Source: Amaurobius ferox (lineage: Eukaryota; Arthropoda; Arachnida; Araneae; Amaurobiidae). Taken from it: a stretch of 64,000 nucleotides of DNA. Position numbers and translations under genes: made by a program. Position 1 is the stretch's first letter. Each line of letters starts with the position of its first letter. The notes beneath the pieces were generated by a model. That model searched no databases and was not told where the DNA came from. It worked only from the letters and a program-made list of their open reading frames with translations. The DNA is taken from assembly GCA_951213105.1 (NCBI GenBank), contig OX578137.1, positions 81,055,910 to 81,119,909 of the forward strand, written 5' to 3'. This document shows positions 59,817-64,000 of this stretch, in pieces.

Positions 59817-60540
59817 ATGGTAAACACACACATAGACAGAAAAACAAACATCTTATTTTATTATGTAATATTTATATTAGTTCATTAATTATATATGATA
59901 TATTTTATTAACAGTCGTATCGATTTTAAAATATTATTTGATCTTATGGAGCATGAAAATTGTATATCAGTCTTAGGAATATCAGTCTTAGGAATTGTAT
60001 ATTAGTATTATGAATACTTATATACAATCGATATCATTATCATCATATAATTCTGATACTGATTTAATTGATGAGCTGAACAGTGTAGGTTGGTTGGTTG
60101 ATGAATCGATAGGTTGAACAGATGGAAGAAACTACATGAATTGTCGGGTCTGGATTTTATAGTGCTTGATTTCTGTTGTACTTTCCCCTACAGAAAACAA
60201 AGTCACTCATGAAATGTGTTACCCATATACTAAATTCCTAAGGTTTTGAGTCACTTTTCTGCGATGATTCCAACTATGCTTATTACTTTTCGATATGTCA
60301 AAAACTGTTATGTTAAAGTATTGAAATGAATTTACGACTATCAAACCTTATTTTTGCGATTTTCAATATGTTGAATAGTATATTAGCCACAGATTCACAT
60401 CATATAAACGCCAATCATATGAACAATAATTAATGGCGCCAAAATTATTTAATCCTGCAGGTTAGTGAAATGTTTGGGCCCTGAAAGTACCTCTAAAGCA
60501 TTACCACGAACTCAGTTGACGCTATAATGCGACGGTCAGT
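59817..60540. other. AT-rich DNA, nothing recognised
   Basis: No coding-like frame or structured repeat was seen. A short direct duplication, 'tatcagtcttaggaa', lies at about 59961-59990. Confidence 0.5.
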
Positions 60541-60850
60541 CATAATGATCACCGAGTTCCAATCGGGAGGCTGACGACCAGGCAGAAAGATAACCTTGAA
60601 GACAGAAAAATCATCAGAAGGGTCACTCCTAAAATACAGCAGGGGTGGCCATTCAGATTGTCAAGTTGCACGTCAATCTGATAGTAGAGGGAGGAATTGC
60701 ATACAATAGCCCACATAGACTATAAGAAATAGCCCACATAGACTATAAGAACTAGCAATCCCGCCATGTAGCTCAATTGAGAGATTGACTGCTGGCCAGT
60801 AGGGCGATCCTAGGTTCGAGTTTCTGCTGAAGAAGCAAGATTCTCTTTGC
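60541..60850 (+). mobile_element. SINE-C copy
   Basis: 'attcagattgtcaagttgca' and 'cgtcaatctg' precede the tRNA-like core 60763-60835 (GTAGCTCAATTGAGAGATTG and 'cctaggttcgagtttctgct'), in the order seen in the 38580-39660 array. A 23-bp block with 'agcccacatagactataaga' is tandemly duplicated at 60700-60750. The B box is intact (GGTTCGAGTTT is close to consensus). Confidence 0.65.
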
Positions 60851-60890
60851 AACATAGATGGTTGAATTTTTGCACACTTATGATATCGAC

Positions 60891-61273
60891 CAACGGAAGT
60901 ACCGTGCTAAAAACACCTGTTCTCGTTAGATCACAGACGTAAAGTAGCATCGGGCCCTGTTAGTACATTTGTGGGTGACCACCTGGGAACACCGAGTGCT
61001 GTTGGCGCATTTCGGGCGCAGTAGCCCGGTGTTTTGCGCGCTGGATTTGTACTCTGCCACAACTGCCGCCGTGTTCATGCGGAGTACGATCACGTTCAAT
61101 ATGTGGGTCCGTAAGTCCTTCCGAGAAGTTGGTGGTAGGGGGAGGAAGGTACGGTGATTGTGGATGCCTCCCCCACTGGGTTCCGGTTAAAATTGGGTGG
61201 CACTTCCCGGCCGTCCAAACGGTTGCCTTACACCTTTCTGGTAGGTGGGACGTTCTGGGTCTCAACAACAACA
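60891..61273 (+). mobile_element. Chimeric 5S rRNA/tRNA-headed SINE with perfect 17-bp target duplication
   Basis: 60891-61005 aligns along nearly the whole of eukaryotic 5S rRNA: CAACGG start, 'aaaacacctgttctcgttag', 'atcacagacgtaaagtagca', 'tcgggccctgttagtaca' and 'gtgggtgaccacctgggaac' then 'accgagtgctgttggc'. These include the internal A- and C-box control region. A remnant of the SINE-A tRNA head (TTTTGCGCGCTGGATTTG) follows, then the full SINE-A body and AAC tail. 'acacttatgatatcgac' flanks it exactly at 60874-60890 and 61274-61290, proving a discrete, recent retroposition. This matches the SINE3/AmnSINE1 type of architecture. Confidence 0.9.
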
Positions 61274-61315
61274 ACACTTATGATATCGACTATGATCGCC
61301 AGGCTATAGGCAGAA

Positions 61316-61396
61316 ACTTACTATGGATAGAAGACAGCACTTACTGTGGACAGAACTTACTATGGACAGAACTTACTATGGACAGAAACTTACAAA
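61316..61396. repeat. 16-bp tandem repeat
   Basis: 'acttactatggacaga' is repeated about four times with variants (one unit 'acttactgtggacaga'). Confidence 0.85.
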
Positions 61397-63262
61397 AGAT
61401 AGACTATCGACTATGGACAAAAACTTAAGGAGGCAAATCTTCAATCCACCTAAGGGAGGGGCAAAGTATTTGTATTTCTTGAATCTTTCCAGATCCTACA
61501 GAAGCACTCTGAATTAGAAGGCTGAGTGTTTGCACAATCTTTAATATTGTTCCTGGAACTTTACTTATCTTAATTTGGACCCCCTTGGGGGGTAAACAAA
61601 ATAAGGGCGGTATAAAACATTTTTCAAATCCTCAGAAGCCCCTAAGCGACCAAGAAAGCTTGAAATTAGTGCACTTATAGTACCGCTTACGGAATAGAAT
61701 CAAACTTATGTAAACATTACTATTTTCAAAGTTGTGCCGCCAATCTTTATGTTGCAATTTAATTTTTAAGAGTTTTTGTTTCCATGTGCTTTACAGGCTT
61801 AAATATCAGTAGCAGATAATGAAATATCTAAGATAAAGCTAAACATAATATTGTATGTATACTGAATTATGTTCAATTTGTTTATTTACAGATAAAAATA
61901 TTTGATTTATCTATTTAGAAATGTGACCCAAGTGGACCACAATATTATCCCTTTTATGACACACACTTGATATAGCTGGGTTTATAGGCCATACAAAAGT
62001 TCTGAACCTAAAGCAAAAGAAATCAAAAAGCATTCCAGATTAGTATCGCTGAGTATGAAATATATAAATATATATGAAATGGAGGGAAAGCATTAAGAAG
62101 AACCTATCAAAGAGCAAAGGATAAAAAAATATATGTATGTGATGAATGGAAGATAAATATTTTATTTCAAAAGTGGAAGAATACTAACGGTTTCATAAAT
62201 ATCACATGGATGGCAGATGCCTTAGACATGTATTATTTCGTAAAAATAAAGTAGGATGATTTAATTCAGTCATATAAGCATTTGTATAAACAAATAATAA
62301 GATTGCATCAACAATGTGTTTTTTCCAGGCATAAGACAGAAAGAAGAAGTGAAATGAATCCCCTTTTATGATTTCTAAGTGAACTTAATTGTATAAAAAT
62401 GTATGTAGTAAAATGCTTGTAACTTATATGTATGAAAGACAAATATCTGCCAAATTTGGACTTTCTAACTGCTCCGGTTCTCAAGTAATTTCCAAAAAAA
62501 TAAATCATGCCTGAAAAATTGTAATTCCAAAAAATTTCTAAAAAAGTGAATCTTGTATGTTATTAATGATAATTTTTATCTTATGTTTGATTTCTTTTCC
62601 CTTTTAACCAGCTGCAATAACGCACGTAATATTTTACTTTATGAATTCCTTTTTATTTATCTGTAACGTGATTATATTTGTAATTTTGATCCAGTTTAGT
62701 TCCTGAGATATGCATGGCGACTCGTTCTCGCCTCCATGCGTGTCAAACCTTTGCATAATTTTTTGTGAAATTAACTTTTGATGCGATTTGTGTTTCAACG
62801 ACATATATTTTGGTCATGAATCTTCTCCCTTATTGTAATTTGTATTTAATAATTATTTAAATCTAAATTACCTAGTTCATAAAATAAAATAAATTGAATA
62901 TTGTAAAAACGTAAATGGATAATATGTAAATTTTTCAGGCCGATTTGTCCTATATGTAAGCATTTGTTGGCACTGTATTTTACATGTCGCCATTGATGAA
63001 GGGTATGGTGATGCCAGAGAGCACTTTGGCCTTGTAGATTTATGTACATCGAGGATATGAGTTTTATTAAATGACTTATTAAACCCATGTTGGTTGTCTA
63101 TAATTTAATAGTTTAAAATATTTTCTATCCATGTTGATTGAATTATATTAAGACGCACAGATATAAAATTGCATAAACGCAATATTTCTATGTTGATCTC
63201 TCGAATCTTTTATGCAAATTTGAACATAATTTTATTGTCTTCAGAGACAAAAATTTATTTTA
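61397..63262. other. AT-rich DNA, nothing recognised
   Basis: No coding-like frame over about 80 codons, no tRNA-like boxes and no inverted repeats that I could support. 'ttggacccccttggggggta' near 61576 is a small GC-rich island. Confidence 0.45.
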
Positions 63263-63302
63263 TTTTAAGTACCAGGGGGCTCCATCCCCCTGGTACTTAA
63301 AA
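63263..63302. repeat. Perfect 17-bp GC-rich hairpin
   Basis: TTTTAAGTACCAGGGGG (63263-63279) and CCCCCTGGTACTTAAAA (63286-63302) pair perfectly around the loop CTCCAT. It is very stable compared with the AT-rich flanks, and is followed by an unusual GC-richer stretch (63310-63360). Its function is unknown. Confidence 0.9.
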
Positions 63303-64000
63303 TGAAGTACACTCGCCAACCCTGTAACTCACTTCGCGAGTCAGGAGGCTCCTACTCACTACGATATCTTCTAAAATCGAAGCTCTTATAATTTTGGAAT
63401 AATCGTCTTGTCAAGTTGAAAGAAATTAAGAATTTCCTATTTTTTAAGTTTGTAATGCTTTCATCTTGAAATTAATGGACTAGCTATGAGTTATAAAAAG
63501 TAATTTGTGACCCTTTGAAATTTTGGTTTTGGAATCAAATTCTCGATTGTAAAACTATGGGGGTTCTAATTACGATATTTTAATGTTATGAAATGTTAAG
63601 GGTTTTCCAAAGAGGAGGGAAGCTGTAACATTTTAAATGTCACGAGTACACAGCTCAATATGTCTCTTCCGTTGTGAAATATTTGGGCGCATGTAAAATA
63701 TATTCTCCTTTGATCATTTCTATTATCATTTTAACTTTCCAACCTTTTGGTGCGGAACACTCCCTGTTATAAACATTTATAAAATCTGATTTCTTTTGTA
63801 GGCTTCATTACGCGATTCAACTGTGTATGTAAATTTCAAGTCTCTATCTATAAGGAAATTGCTTAAAAATGCGTAACGAACAAGAATATAGACCAGCAAA
63901 AACTTGAGAATTAGTATATAATAGATATAATATAAAACAAAGTAAGAAATATTCATAATTGGTATAAAGAAACAAAGTTATAGTTACAATTAAAAGACTT
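63303..64000. other. No gene recognised; carries a repeat shared with about 5564-5640
   Basis: 63384-63460 ('aatcgtcttgtcaagttgaa', 'aagtttgtaatgctttca') is a diverged copy of 5564-5640. Nothing else was identified. Confidence 0.45.

Noticed and set aside
60891..61005. Functional 5S rRNA gene
   Set aside because: It has several substitutions, continues directly into a SINE body and has a target duplication, so it is a retroposed derivative.
63263..63302. Bacterial-type intrinsic terminator
   Set aside because: The hairpin shape fits, but the sequence is eukaryotic, no gene ends next to it, and the T-run lies within the stem.

Overview
ORGANISM. This is AT-rich eukaryotic DNA with dispersed repeats, tRNA- and 5S-derived SINEs, non-LTR and LTR retrotransposons and DUF4817-type mariner relics. 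The repeat mix fits an arthropod, most likely a chelicerate such as a spider. That is inference from family resemblance; no host gene confirms it. I find no intact host protein-coding gene. The window reads as intergenic repeat-rich DNA, and nearly every recognisable protein is a transposable-element protein in some state of decay. LAYOUT. 1-4.5 kb: 3' part of a Helitron/Helentron-like element (family A), a gutted DUF4817 mariner (1392-3442) with a second long-inverted-repeat transposon nested in it (2128-3278), and a fragment of Helentron-like family B. 6.9-9.3 kb: a tRNA-headed SINE with a perfect 14-bp target duplication, beside a broken minus-strand gene of an uncharacterised family with a PIN/XPG-like region. 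11.4-15.8 kb: a 29-bp minisatellite with a palindromic core, a back-to-back cluster of tRNA-Trp- and tRNA-Thr-like modules, and a near-complete family B element (14899-15828). 21.6-22.8 kb: a Tc1-like transposon with recognisable inverted ends. 23.4-29 kb: the best-preserved element, a minus-strand non-LTR retrotransposon with an open zinc-knuckle ORF1 and an ORF2 (endonuclease, RT, RNase H, terminal zinc knuckle) broken in three places. 29.2-30 kb: SINE pieces. 32.0-33.0 kb: a non-autonomous transposon with about 112-bp inverted ends. 33.9-37.0 kb: four head-to-tail family A monomers. 37.0-39.7 kb: a piggyBac-like remnant, a second gutted DUF4817 mariner and a tandem array of tRNA-like units. 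42.3-43.1 kb: a 211-bp perfect inverted repeat next to (TA)n tracts. 47.0-47.4 kb: a minisatellite with a hairpin. 51.4-54.1 kb: a decayed Ty1/copia pol (minus strand) with a near-identical 281-bp tandem duplication. 54.9-56.1 kb: a local repeat interrupted by a complete family A element, which gives an empty-site comparison. 58.8-61.3 kb: another family A copy and a chimeric 5S-rRNA/tRNA SINE with a perfect 17-bp target duplication. HOW IT WORKS TOGETHER. The most interesting signal is a pair of Helentron-like families (A and B). They have nearly identical 5' ends and a 3' terminal hairpin. Their subterminal inverted repeats differ between families in a compensating way, and their interiors are unrelated. 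Several SINE families show head-swapping: one 3' body carries either a tRNA head or a 5S rRNA head. Long stretches without recognised features are listed as such.
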